Shown here: positions 7,584-15,802 of the stretch, one piece after another
Numbering within the stretch: the stretch's first letter is position 1
Layout of the letters: every line of letters begins with the position of its first letter
Assembly: GCA_964501065.1 (NCBI GenBank)
Contig: CAZCRF010000040.1
Span: 1-23,050, forward strand
Direction of reading: 5' to 3'
Source: Hallerella sp964501065
GTDB taxonomy: Bacteria > Fibrobacterota > Fibrobacteria > Fibrobacterales > Fibrobacteraceae
Length of the DNA: 23,050 nucleotides
The notes under the pieces: model-generated
What the model was told of the DNA's origin: nothing
The model's database searches: none
What the model saw: the letters and a program-made list of their open reading frames with translations, nothing else
Program-made: the position numbers and the translations under genes

Positions 7584-7598
7584 GGAGCTGGAGAATTT

Positions 7599-8324
7599 AT
7601 GAACGTCGCGTTGATTTTTGCCGGTGGAGTCGGGTCGAGGATGAATGCCAAGTCCAAGCCGAAGCAGTTCTTGGAATTGAACGGCAAGCCCATCATCATC
7701 CACACGATTGAAAATTTTGAAAACCATCCGGAAATCGACGGCATCTGCGTGGTGTGCCTGGAAAGTTGGATCTCTTACTTGGAAGCTTTGTTGGAAAAAT
7801 TCTCCATCAAGAAGGTCAAGTGGGTTGTCCCCGGCGGAAAGACCGGCCAAGACTCCATTTTCAACGGCCTGTCGGCGCTTTATAAAGAATGCAAAAGTCC
7901 TGAAGATACGGTCGTGCTCATTCACGACGGAGTGCGTCCCCTCATCAACGAAGCCTTGATTCATCGAAATATTGAAAGTGTACGGGAGCATGGTTCCGCC
8001 ATCACCGTCACTCCGGCAATCGAAACCATCGTCTCCATGGACGAGCGGAAAAAAATTCAGAGCATCACCGACAGGAAGCAGTGCTTTTTGGCGCGCGCGC
8101 CCCAGAGCTTCTATTTGGAAGACATCTACGCGGCTCACTTGAAATTGCGACGGGAAGGGGTTCACGATATGATCGATTCCGCCAGTTTGATGAAAAGTTG
8201 CGGGTATGAATTGTTCTCCGTCGAAGGACCCGTGGAAAATATCAAAATTACGACTCCGATGGATTTTTACCTGTTTCGCGCCCTGTTCGAGGCGAAGGAA
8301 AACTCCCAGATTTTTGGATTCTGA
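7599..8324 (+). CDS. TarI/IspD-like CDP-polyol (polyol-phosphate cytidylyltransferase)
   Basis: This 241-residue cytidylyltransferase belongs to the IspD/TarI superfamily, which transfers CMP from CTP to a sugar-alcohol or ketose phosphate. The CTP-binding loop FAGGVGSRM (about 7-15) and PKQFLELNGKPI (about 21-32) are present. So are the metal-site region IHDGVRP (near 107) and the ARAPQSF segment. The PKQF...NGKPIIIHT form resembles ribitol-5-phosphate cytidylyltransferases (TarI) more than housekeeping IspD. The stop TGA shares a base with the next ATG, an SDR gene, so the two are translationally coupled. In Streptococcus pneumoniae I recall a comparable pair (abp1/abp2) making CDP-arabinitol. 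The product is therefore probably a CDP-alditol precursor for the nearby CDP-glycerol-transferase-like enzymes. The exact polyol is not determinable, and MEP-pathway IspD is the main alternative. Confidence 0.75.
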   Translation: MNVALIFAGGVGSRMNAKSKPKQFLELNGKPIIIHTIENFENHPEIDGICVVCLESWISYLEALLEKFSIKKVKWVVPGGKTGQDSIFNGLSALYKECKSPEDTVVLIHDGVRPLINEALIHRNIESVREHGSAITVTPAIETIVSMDERKKIQSITDRKQCFLARAPQSFYLEDIYAAHLKLRREGVHDMIDSASLMKSCGYELFSVEGPVENIKITTPMDFYLFRALFEAKENSQIFGF

Positions 8325-9394
8325 TGACGATGGAAAGCGCAAACGACCCGACCCTTCAAGAAGATTTGGAAATACTCGCCCATTCGGACTTGCCGTGGAA
8401 TGAAATAGACGGCTCCGCCGTTTTGGTCACCGGGGCAACGGGGCTTGTCGGCTCCCAAATCGTCAAGGCGATTCTTTGCCGCAACCGATTGTACGATAAA
8501 AAGACGCGGCTCATCGCCTGTGCGAGGAATGCCGACAAGGCGAAGAAAGTTTTTCAAGAGGTTTGGAGCAGGGAAGAACTCGAATGGCATTTTGCCGACA
8601 TCTCCCGGCCCTTGGCCTTTGAACGCGAAGTGGATTTCATCGTCCACACGGCCAGCGCCACGGCATCCAAGGAATTCGTCACGCATCCCGTCGAAGTCAT
8701 CGGCACGTCCATTGACGGAAGCCGGAACATTTTGGAATTCGCCAAGCGGAAGCATTCTCGCGGCGTCGTTTACCTCTCTTCCATGGAGGCGTTTGGAACT
8801 GTCCCCCCGTCGACGGAGAAAGCGGGGGAAAAGGATTTGGGGAAAATCGACTTGGAAAGCCCGCGGAGCTGTTACCCGGAAAGCAAGCGGATGGTGGAAT
8901 GCCTTTGCGCGGCTTACGCTGCGGAATACGGTTTGCCCGTCAAAACGGCGCGCCTTTCGCAGACATTCGGGGCGGGAATCTCTTACGGAGAAAATCGCGT
9001 CTTCGCCCAATTTGCCAAGGCCGCTATCGAATGCAAGGACATCGTCCTTCACACGCAAGGGCTTTCCTGGGGAAACTACTGCTATACGCGGGATTCCGTC
9101 TCGGCCATCCTGACGTTGCTCGCCAAGGGAAACAAGGGCGAAGCGTACACGGTCGCGAACGAAAATTCCAATTTGCGGATCCGGGACATGGCGGAACTGG
9201 TCGCCCGGAAAATCGCCAAGGGGAAGATTCGGGTCGTGTATGATATTCCCGAAAGTTCCTTGACCTACGGATACGCTCCCGACACGGAGTTGCACCTTTC
9301 TTCCCAAAAGATGCAGGCTCTCGGCTGGCGGGCGACCGTCGATTTGGAAGAGTCGTATGAACGCCTGATTCGCAGCATGCTCTGCAACCGTTGA
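8324..9394 (+). CDS. NAD(P)-dependent epimerase/dehydratase (extended SDR), possible CDP-sugar reductase
   Basis: This 356-residue protein has the extended short-chain dehydrogenase fold. It shows a Rossmann TGATGLVG motif at about 36-43, a YLSSMEAFG segment with the catalytic Ser (near 151), and YPESK with the catalytic Tyr-Lys pair (near 184-188). The first 30 residues precede the Rossmann motif and are longer than usual; ATG 8330 is an alternative start. Its start overlaps the stop of the cytidylyltransferase gene by one base, which implies joint expression and a shared pathway. By family alone it would be called a nucleotide-sugar epimerase/dehydratase. By neighbourhood it may reduce a CDP-ketose to a CDP-alditol, as proposed for pneumococcal Abp2. 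The reaction is inferred, not shown. Confidence 0.8.
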   Translation: MTMESANDPTLQEDLEILAHSDLPWNEIDGSAVLVTGATGLVGSQIVKAILCRNRLYDKKTRLIACARNADKAKKVFQEVWSREELEWHFADISRPLAFEREVDFIVHTASATASKEFVTHPVEVIGTSIDGSRNILEFAKRKHSRGVVYLSSMEAFGTVPPSTEKAGEKDLGKIDLESPRSCYPESKRMVECLCAAYAAEYGLPVKTARLSQTFGAGISYGENRVFAQFAKAAIECKDIVLHTQGLSWGNYCYTRDSVSAILTLLAKGNKGEAYTVANENSNLRIRDMAELVARKIAKGKIRVVYDIPESSLTYGYAPDTELHLSSQKMQALGWRATVDLEESYERLIRSMLCNR

Positions 9395-9396
9395 AT

Positions 9397-10572
9397 ATGA
9401 AAAGACTTCACTCGTTGCTGCTTTTTCTCTGCTACTATCTTTTTCGAATTTTCCCGATTCGAAAGGACAAGGTTTTCTTTGAAAACTATTTCGGGCGCGG
9501 CTACGGCTGTAATCCGAAATACATTTGCGAGGCTCTTCGTTCGAGGGGCGGCTTCCGCCTCGTTTGGCAAACTTTTCCCGAATACAGGGAATCCCTGCCT
9601 TCGGGCGTGGGCTGGGTGAAATACAACTCCATCCGCTCCGTTTTTGAACAGGCGACTTCCAAGGTTTGGGTCTGCAATGTCCGTCGATTTCGTTATATCC
9701 GCAAACGGAAAAATCAAATCTACATCCAGACATGGCACGGGGCGATTGGCATCAAGCGTTGCGAGGGGGATGCGGAGACGAAAATTTCCCCGCGATTTTT
9801 GAAAATGGCGAAGCACGATTCTCCCATGATAGATTTGATGATTTCCAACAGCACCTTTTGTACAAATGTCTACAAGCGGGCTTTTTGGTATGACGGTCCC
9901 ATCGCGGAGTTCGGTTATCCTCGGAACGATTTCATCGTCCGCCCGGATTTGAAGACCCTGGAAAAGGTTCGCCGCTCTTTTTCCTTGGGAGAGGATTCCC
10001 GCATTTTCCTGTATGCGCCGACATTTCGCAAGAATTCCGCCGCTTGGAATCTCGCTGAATTCGATATTCCGCGCGCCCTTTCCGCTCTTGAAAAAAGATT
10101 CGGTGGAAAGTGGATTTGCCTTTTGCGGCTTCACCCGTGGGCGGCGAAATGCTTCAAGGGGAAAATCCCTTTGACGGAAAAGATTTTCGACGCGACTTAT
10201 TATCCGGACATCCAAGAGCTTCTCGCCGTCGCCGATTGCATGGCCACCGACTACTCGTCCTGCATCTTTGATTTTCTCGTCAGCCGCAAACCGGCCTTCA
10301 TGTTCGCGCCGGATATCGACGGATACGTTCAAGAGAGAGGGCTTTTGTTCGATCCGTTCCGCTTGCCGTTCCCCTGCGCCACGGACAACGACGGATTTGA
10401 ACGGGCAGTCCTTTCGTTCGAGACGGGGCCTTACCGCGGCAAAGTGGACGCCTTTTTTGGGGAAAACGGGCTCAAGGACGACGGCTTCGCCTCTGAGCGG
10501 TCTGCTCGCTTCATCGGAAAAGTCTGTGGCGGAAAATCTCGGGACGAAGCTCTGCGGGAGGTGCTGGAATGA
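9397..10572 (+). CDS. CDP-glycerol glycerophosphotransferase-family protein (copy 1)
   Basis: This 391-residue protein belongs to the TagB/TagF-type family (Glyphos_transf), GT-B enzymes that transfer polyol phosphate from CDP-polyols. The signatures appear in order: QTWHGAIGIKR (about 115-125), GYPRND (about 173), LYAPTFRKN (about 205) and a C-terminal donor-site block DCMATDYSSCIFDF (about 278-291). The first 20 residues are hydrophobic and basic, suiting the membrane-surface attachment typical of the family. ATG 9397 is chosen over the in-frame TTG at 9391, which would overlap the upstream stop. It is two bases after the SDR gene and overlaps the next gene by four bases (ATGA). The next gene is a clear paralog, suggesting primer and polymerase roles or two different acceptors. 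Confidence 0.85.
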   Translation: MKRLHSLLLFLCYYLFRIFPIRKDKVFFENYFGRGYGCNPKYICEALRSRGGFRLVWQTFPEYRESLPSGVGWVKYNSIRSVFEQATSKVWVCNVRRFRYIRKRKNQIYIQTWHGAIGIKRCEGDAETKISPRFLKMAKHDSPMIDLMISNSTFCTNVYKRAFWYDGPIAEFGYPRNDFIVRPDLKTLEKVRRSFSLGEDSRIFLYAPTFRKNSAAWNLAEFDIPRALSALEKRFGGKWICLLRLHPWAAKCFKGKIPLTEKIFDATYYPDIQELLAVADCMATDYSSCIFDFLVSRKPAFMFAPDIDGYVQERGLLFDPFRLPFPCATDNDGFERAVLSFETGPYRGKVDAFFGENGLKDDGFASERSARFIGKVCGGKSRDEALREVLE

Positions 10573-11720
10573 AGATTTTGAGAAGGCTCGCAAAATCCGA
10601 CCGATTTAAAATCTTTCTGTTTCATCTGTTGCACCTCCTTCCCGTCCAAAGGCATAAAATCGTTTTTTGCAATTTCAGCGGGAAACGCACGGGGGACAGC
10701 CCGCGGACAATCTGCGACGCACTCCGCAAAAAGCATCCGGATTGGGACTTGGTCTGGCTTGTGCATCCGAAATACAATCCGCCGGTTCCTTCGGGCGCTC
10801 GGGGGGCGAATTTTGGGAAAAATTCCCTGCGGATGGTTTACGAACTCGCAACGGCGAAGGTTTGGGTCGACAGCCATACGAAATTCGCGTTCACGCGAAA
10901 GAGCCGTCGGCAGTTTTATATGGAGACGTGGCATGGCGGACTGTGTCTCAAAAAAATCGAAGGCGATGCGGCGCAGAGCCTCGATGCGGAATATATGAAG
11001 CGGGTGCACGTCAACGCGGGTCTCGCCGACGTCTTCCTTTCCAACAGCGCTTGGTGCACGGAACTTTACCGCCGCGCATTCGGCTTTCGGGGAGATGTTC
11101 TGGTGTCCGGGCTGCCTCGGAACGATTGCCTCGTCTTTCCGAAACCGACTACTCGAATTCGCAGTCATTACGGGATTTCCCCTTCTGCGAAAATCGCTCT
11201 GTACGCGCCGACGTTCCGGGCGGACGAACGCGTCGATTGTTATTCCCTGGATATTCAGAAGTTCCTCGCCGCGCTGGAGCGGAAAACGGGGGAATCTTGG
11301 GTCTTGCTCGTTCGGCTGCATCCCGTCGTGATGCAGAAAGAGCTTCCCTTCGCCTTTTCGGAAAAGGTCATCGATGCGACGCCCTACCCGGACATGCAGG
11401 CGTTGCTCCTCGAAGCGGACTTGCTGGTCTCGGATTATTCGAGTTGCATGTTTGATTTTTCCCTTTTGAAAAGGCCTTGCCTGATTTTCGCCACGGACAT
11501 TCCTTCTTATAAAAAAGACAGGGACCTTTATTTTGAATTCCGGGATTTGCCTTTTCCGCTGGCGGAGAACAATGAGGAATTGATTTCCCGAATCGAGGAT
11601 TTTGACGGGGAGGAGTACGTAAAACGCCTTTCCGCCTTCAACGAAAAAGTGGGACTTCGCGAGACGGGAATGGCGACGTACGCGGCTGTCGAGCGGATTG
11701 AACGGTGGGTGGAAAGCTGA
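10569..11720 (+). CDS. CDP-glycerol glycerophosphotransferase-family protein (copy 2)
   Basis: This 383-residue protein is a tandem paralog of the preceding gene product and has the same motif order. The matching elements are ETWHGGLCLKK, GLPRND, LYAPTFRAD and a C-terminal DLLVSDYSSCMFDF block. The central region aligns well with copy 1 (KVWV..., the GDA segment after the WHG motif, SNS..CTELYRRAF), but the acceptor-side N-terminal parts differ. That suits the transfer of the same or a similar CDP-polyol to a different acceptor. The start ATG overlaps the upstream stop (ATGA), and the stop overlaps the flippase start by one base. Expected location is the inner face of the cytoplasmic membrane. 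The polyol is unknown: glycerol from TagD, or the alditol of the cytidylyltransferase/SDR pair. Confidence 0.85.
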   Translation: MKILRRLAKSDRFKIFLFHLLHLLPVQRHKIVFCNFSGKRTGDSPRTICDALRKKHPDWDLVWLVHPKYNPPVPSGARGANFGKNSLRMVYELATAKVWVDSHTKFAFTRKSRRQFYMETWHGGLCLKKIEGDAAQSLDAEYMKRVHVNAGLADVFLSNSAWCTELYRRAFGFRGDVLVSGLPRNDCLVFPKPTTRIRSHYGISPSAKIALYAPTFRADERVDCYSLDIQKFLAALERKTGESWVLLVRLHPVVMQKELPFAFSEKVIDATPYPDMQALLLEADLLVSDYSSCMFDFSLLKRPCLIFATDIPSYKKDRDLYFEFRDLPFPLAENNEELISRIEDFDGEEYVKRLSAFNEKVGLRETGMATYAAVERIERWVES

Positions 11721-13258
11721 TGCAGAGTTCCACTCGCATCGTGTTCAACACGGGCATCCTTTATTCCAAGATGTTTGTCACCATCGTCATCGCGCTATTC
11801 TCCACGCGTCTTATCCTAGATGCCCTCGGGGTGAAGGATTTCGGCATTTTCGCCCTTGTCGGCGGAGTTATCGGCGCGCTTTCCTTTTTGAACAAGGCCA
11901 TGGGTTCGGCGACGCAGCGGTTTCTCTCCTATAACCGGGGCAAGGGGACGGCGCAGCTTTCCAAAGTCTTCAACACGGCACTGGTCTTGCATGTTTTCAT
12001 CGGCTTTGTATTCGTCTTGGTCTTGGAAGTTGCCGGGGTGTTTCTTTTCGACGGCTTTTTGAACATCGACCCCGATCGGATTCCCGTCGCCAAGTTCGTT
12101 TTCCATTGCACTGTCGCCAGCACTTTCTTTTCGGTAATCGCCGTTCCTTACGACGCCATCATGAATGCCAAGGAAAACATGATCGTCTTTTCCCTGTTCA
12201 GCATTCTGGAAGCTGTCCTCAAGCTTGTCATCGCCATCTTCCTTTATTATACGCCGGCGGATCGATTGGCGACCTACGGGCTTTGCATGGCTCTGATGAC
12301 CGTTTCATGCCGTACGTTGAAGCGCATTTACAGTCGGTTGCACTATCCGGAAAGCAAGTTGAATCTGAAGGCTGTCGACGGGAAGTTGATGAAGGAGATG
12401 GGCGCTTATTCCGGGTGGGTCACCGTTGAAATTGCAAGCCACATCGCAAAGGGCGACGGCATCCCCATTTTGCTGAACCTGTTTTTCGGCACGGGCGTCA
12501 ACGCCGCTTACGGAGTCTCCACCCAGGTTCGCCACAACATCAGTTTCTTCTCCGAAATGATTTTCAAGTCGTCGAATCCTCAGGTGATGAAGAACATCGG
12601 CGACGGGAATTTGGCAAAGAGCGTCTCCATGTCGATGACGGTTTGCAAATTTTCCTTTTTGCTGATGGCTCTCCTTTCCGTCCCGTTGATCGTCGATGCT
12701 CCGTATGTCCTTTCCCTCTGGCTGAAAAAAGTTCCGGAGAACGCCGTCGAGTTCTGCCAGCTGGTCCTCGGGACGAATTTGCTCATCATGACGGCCCGCG
12801 GATTGAACTTTTTAATCGACGGAATCGGAAAAATCCGGAATTACCGGTTGATTCTCAGCGTCTTGAATCTCTTGGTGTTCCCCATCGCCTATGTCCTTTT
12901 GAAGTTCGGCTTTTCCCCGTATTCCGTCTTCGTCGGCATATTTCTGTCCGATTTTCTGGTCGTTTGTTCGAGAATTTATTTTGCCTCCAAGCATTCCGGG
13001 ATGAGTGCGTGGAAGTTTTGCAAGGACGTGCCGTTTCGGGTGATTCCGCTGACTTTCTTTGTCGGGATTCTGGCGTGGGCGGTGCGGGGAGTCTTCCCGA
13101 TCCATCCTTTCGTGGAACTCTTGCTGTTGATTTTTATGTCTTCGATGTTGTTCCTCGCTGGATATTGGCTTTTCGTGATGGATGCCGGTGAAAAGTCGTT
13201 CGTGAAAGAGAAATGGGGACGCATCTGCCAAAAATGGAGGAAAAGGAGGGGAAAATGA
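11720..13258 (+). CDS. Polysaccharide flippase (Wzx/MATE-like)
   Basis: The 512-residue protein is almost wholly hydrophobic, with about 12-14 predicted membrane helices. It fits the polysaccharide-transport (Wzx/PST) branch of the MOP exporter superfamily. The N-terminus reads NTGILYSKMFVTIVIALFS and continues into LILDALGVKDFGIFALVGG, the usual first helix pair with the Y/F-G-x-F turn. Wzx proteins flip undecaprenyl-diphosphate-linked repeat units to the periplasm. ATG 11720 is chosen over the GTG at 11705 because it shares a base with the upstream stop, giving tight coupling. The C-terminus is short and basic. Position after two polyol-phosphate transferases indicates that it exports their product. 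Substrate is inferred only. Confidence 0.85.
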   Translation: MQSSTRIVFNTGILYSKMFVTIVIALFSTRLILDALGVKDFGIFALVGGVIGALSFLNKAMGSATQRFLSYNRGKGTAQLSKVFNTALVLHVFIGFVFVLVLEVAGVFLFDGFLNIDPDRIPVAKFVFHCTVASTFFSVIAVPYDAIMNAKENMIVFSLFSILEAVLKLVIAIFLYYTPADRLATYGLCMALMTVSCRTLKRIYSRLHYPESKLNLKAVDGKLMKEMGAYSGWVTVEIASHIAKGDGIPILLNLFFGTGVNAAYGVSTQVRHNISFFSEMIFKSSNPQVMKNIGDGNLAKSVSMSMTVCKFSFLLMALLSVPLIVDAPYVLSLWLKKVPENAVEFCQLVLGTNLLIMTARGLNFLIDGIGKIRNYRLILSVLNLLVFPIAYVLLKFGFSPYSVFVGIFLSDFLVVCSRIYFASKHSGMSAWKFCKDVPFRVIPLTFFVGILAWAVRGVFPIHPFVELLLLIFMSSMLFLAGYWLFVMDAGEKSFVKEKWGRICQKWRKRRGK

Positions 13259-13305
13259 TATCCTTTGTCTTTATTGCAATCGTCTTGCTGGCTTTGCCTG
13301 CCTGA
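13255..13305 (+). other. 16-codon hydrophobic mini-ORF coupled to the flippase stop
   Basis: An ATG overlapping the flippase TGA (ATGA at 13255-13258) opens a 16-residue hydrophobic frame, MISFVFIAIVLLALPA, that ends at TGA 13303. GGAGGGG lies just upstream and would serve as a ribosome-binding site. It looks like the first half of a membrane helix, as if it were the original start of the acyltransferase gene that follows in another frame. Reaching that frame needs at least two changes, because the mini-ORF frame stops at 13303 and the acyltransferase frame has a stop at 13316. It could equally be a short leader peptide. Confidence 0.4.
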
Positions 13306-13342
13306 ATCCTCGTGGTGACGGAAAGGCCTATTCGGCGACGGA

Positions 13343-14338
13343 TTGTCCCTGCAAAATACGCTCCCCGTTCGCGGAATCGCCGCCTTGGGAATCATCTTCA
13401 CGCATACGTCGCTTGTCCCGTTTTACAATCACGGTTACCTTTTTGTCGGTGTGTTCTTCTTCTTTTCCGGTTTCGGGGTGATGCTGGGTCTTCTTCACAA
13501 GCCGGATTATTTGAAGACGTTCTTCAGACACAGATTTCCGTCGTTGCTGGTCCCCTATTACACGATGACAGCCCTTTACCTGGTCGTCTTTTTCCTTTCC
13601 GGTTTTTGCCCTTCGATAAATATGTTCTTGTACAGCCTGTTGCCGCCGCTTGCCGTTTTTACGAAAAATTCCCTCATCGTCCCAGTCGCCTGGTATGTCG
13701 TCGCGCTCCTCTTCTTTTACACGTTCTTCGCCGTCTTTTTTCGGCATTTCCGTTTTTTGCATGCGTTCCTGTTGACGGCTGTCGGGGTTTGCCTTTATTG
13801 CTTTGTCTGTGTGCGTTTCGGCAAGGGAATCCCGTGGTACGGCATCACGTCCCTGTTCTTGTTCGGCATCCTTTTCGCCAAGTATGAATCGGGCATCTAT
13901 TCCTTCATTTTCAAGCGGTATTCCCTCTTGTTGATTGCGCTCTTGATGCTTTTCCCGATTGCCCTCTTTGCAGATGAACACGTTTCGCTCTTCGCGCCCC
14001 TTTTCGAGCATAAAAAGGTGATAAAGTTCTTCACCCACCAGTTCGTCACGACCTGCTTCGTCGCCGTCGTGATTCTTTGCCTTTACAAGGTGCGCTTGGG
14101 AAGCCCCATCTTCCGGTTCTTGGGAAAAATTTCCTTTGAACTTTACCTTTGCCATTATATCGTCATTCAGGTCTTGGACAATTCCAATTTGGGCGCATCG
14201 TGGAAAAATTCCATTTTCAGCTTGCATTGGGATTCCCGCGTCGGCGTCATTCTGGTGACGATTTTCGTCTCCATTCCGCTCGCTTTCGGGATGCACCGGT
14301 TGAACCGGGCGATTCTCGGTGGCTTGAAGAAGACGTAA
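13343..14338 (+). CDS. Acyltransferase family 3 membrane protein (possibly 5'-truncated)
   Basis: This 331-residue, highly hydrophobic protein has about ten membrane helices. It fits the OafA/WecH-type acyltransferase 3 family, which adds acetyl or other acyl groups to surface polysaccharides. The family start is visible as RGIAALGIIFTH, with the conserved Arg and His in helix 1, followed by an FFFFSGFG motif in helix 2. A KISFELYLCHY segment near the C-terminus is also typical. The only in-frame start before the conserved Arg is TTG 13343, with no convincing Shine-Dalgarno sequence. The flippase instead couples to a 16-codon mini-ORF in another frame. The gene may therefore be intact with a TTG start, or have lost its 5' end to frameshifts. 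It is the last gene of the first transcription unit. Confidence 0.72.
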   Translation: MSLQNTLPVRGIAALGIIFTHTSLVPFYNHGYLFVGVFFFFSGFGVMLGLLHKPDYLKTFFRHRFPSLLVPYYTMTALYLVVFFLSGFCPSINMFLYSLLPPLAVFTKNSLIVPVAWYVVALLFFYTFFAVFFRHFRFLHAFLLTAVGVCLYCFVCVRFGKGIPWYGITSLFLFGILFAKYESGIYSFIFKRYSLLLIALLMLFPIALFADEHVSLFAPLFEHKKVIKFFTHQFVTTCFVAVVILCLYKVRLGSPIFRFLGKISFELYLCHYIVIQVLDNSNLGASWKNSIFSLHWDSRVGVILVTIFVSIPLAFGMHRLNRAILGGLKKT

Positions 14339-14464
14339 TTCTGGGCTGGAGTTGTGGTTAATCTCCCCGTCTGTTCATGCGCGCCTTGATGATTTGTCCA
14401 AAGCGCATTCCCCGGGCTGCGTTTTAGTCACTTGAGATTGATAGACCTGGAGGCGACCTTCAAC

Positions 14465-14492
14465 TTACCAATGTCCTCAAAATTTTTATTTT
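14465..14492 (+). promoter_or_regulatory. Candidate promoter of the third transferase gene
   Basis: TTACCA (14465-14470) and TATTTT (14487-14492), spaced by 16 bases, precede ATG 14501. The predicted start near 14499 would leave at most two leader bases, and no Shine-Dalgarno sequence is seen. The rest of the 162-base gap from 14339 shows no terminator that I can support. Confidence 0.4.
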
Positions 14493-14500
14493 AAAACCAA

Positions 14501-15802
14501 ATGAAGAATCTCATCCAAAAAATTTATAATACAACGCCGGTTTCCATCAAAAATTTCTTAAATCACTTCCGTATCAAAGAGCGTTTGCTGATATGGAGAA
14601 AAGCTTCTCGAGAAAGAAAAAAAAATCAAGACATTCGAGACAAAGTATCGCGTGGGGAAAAAATTCGAGTCGTTTTTTTGGCGATGACAGTCTCCATTTG
14701 GAAGTATGATGAACTTTTTCTCTCAATGTTGAAAAGTTCTCTTTATGAACCGCGAATTTTGCTTTTGCCGCGAGCAAATGATTCTAAAGAAATTCAAAAT
14801 TTTCATTTCCAAAAAATGGAAACCTACTTTCAATCCAAGAATTTCCCCATTCTCAAAACTCTAAAAGATTTCAACGATTTTGACGCGGATATTCTCTTTT
14901 ACGCGCAGCCCTACAAAAACAATCATTCCGAATCATTTCGCATTCAAAATCAAATGGATAAATTGACTTGTTATGTTCCCTATGCTTTTTTCATTTCCAA
15001 TTATTCATGGGCTTACGACACGTTATTTCACAATCTCGCTTGGAAACTTTTTTACCCGTCGGAATTGCATCGTCAAAATGCGAGACAAATCGCTTTCAAT
15101 CGGGGGGAAAATGTCGAAGTTGTCGGCTATCCGCTTGCGGATATGTTTTTTATGCCGCCAAAATCGAATCCTTGGAAAATACAAGATCCCGGAAAGAAAC
15201 GCATCATCTATGCGCCCCACCATTCCATTCTGGAAAACGATTTGGCGAATTGCGGAACATTCACTCGATACGGGGAATCCATTTTGGCCTTCGCTAAAGA
15301 ACATCCCGAAATGCAATTCGCGTTCAAGCCTCACCCCCATCTGAGAGAGCACCTTTATCGGCATCCCGATTGGGGGGAAAATCGGACAGAAGCCTATTAC
15401 GCCGCATGGGATGCCGCTCCAAATACATTTGTCGTAGAGGGCGATTATATTGATTTGTTCAAAACTTCGGATGCCTTGATTCACGATTGCGGCTCGTTCA
15501 CCGTGGAATATCTTTTTGTCGACAAACCGACGCTTTACATCGGGAACCCTCGTGATGAAATTCTCTGCCAATTTGGGAAAATGGCCATGCAGGCGAATTA
15601 TACGTTGGAAGATTTTTCCATCGATGAATTCTTGAAGATGGTCCGCGACAAGTCTTCTGACAATGACCCTTCCGATTTCAAAAGAAGCCGTCGGGAATGG
15701 ATGCTCCAAAACCAGCTGATTCCGCCGAATGGAAAGACTTTTGCCGAAAACATCTTGGACATTTTGAATAGGGAATTTTTTTCGTCAGGTCTTATCAAAT
15801 GA
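14501..15802 (+). CDS. CDP-glycerol glycerophosphotransferase-like protein (divergent, third copy)
   Basis: This 433-residue protein belongs to a different branch of the CDP-glycerol glycerophosphotransferase-like GT-B group from the two tandem copies. Recognisable parts are a first Rossmann strand VVFLAMTVSIWKYDEL (about 58-72), IIYAPHHS (about 234-241), FKPHPH (about 275) and the donor-site block SDALIHDCGSFTVEYLF (about 323-339). The Ser/Asp-rich SDALIHDCGSF matches the DY-SS-C-x-F-D motif of the relatives. The gene is visibly more A+T-rich than its neighbours: one 60-base line at 14581 has 22 G+C, against 37 in a line at 6001. That suggests separate acquisition. Its stop overlaps the next start by four bases (ATGA). 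The substrate is unknown. Confidence 0.75.
   Translation: MKNLIQKIYNTTPVSIKNFLNHFRIKERLLIWRKASRERKKNQDIRDKVSRGEKIRVVFLAMTVSIWKYDELFLSMLKSSLYEPRILLLPRANDSKEIQNFHFQKMETYFQSKNFPILKTLKDFNDFDADILFYAQPYKNNHSESFRIQNQMDKLTCYVPYAFFISNYSWAYDTLFHNLAWKLFYPSELHRQNARQIAFNRGENVEVVGYPLADMFFMPPKSNPWKIQDPGKKRIIYAPHHSILENDLANCGTFTRYGESILAFAKEHPEMQFAFKPHPHLREHLYRHPDWGENRTEAYYAAWDAAPNTFVVEGDYIDLFKTSDALIHDCGSFTVEYLFVDKPTLYIGNPRDEILCQFGKMAMQANYTLEDFSIDEFLKMVRDKSSDNDPSDFKRSRREWMLQNQLIPPNGKTFAENILDILNREFFSSGLIK

Noticed and set aside
7599..8324. Calling the cytidylyltransferase housekeeping IspD of the MEP pathway
   Set aside because: The fold is shared, but the PKQF..NGKPI form and the coupled SDR/transferase neighbourhood favour a polyol-phosphate enzyme. 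It cannot be fully excluded without a genome search.
9391..9396. TTG start at 9391 for the first tandem transferase
   Set aside because: It overlaps the SDR stop, and the ATG two codons later is the more usual start.
8267..9733. 488-codon open frame antisense to the SDR gene
   Set aside because: It lies opposite a well-supported gene with clear motifs, and its translation is low-complexity Arg/Pro-rich.
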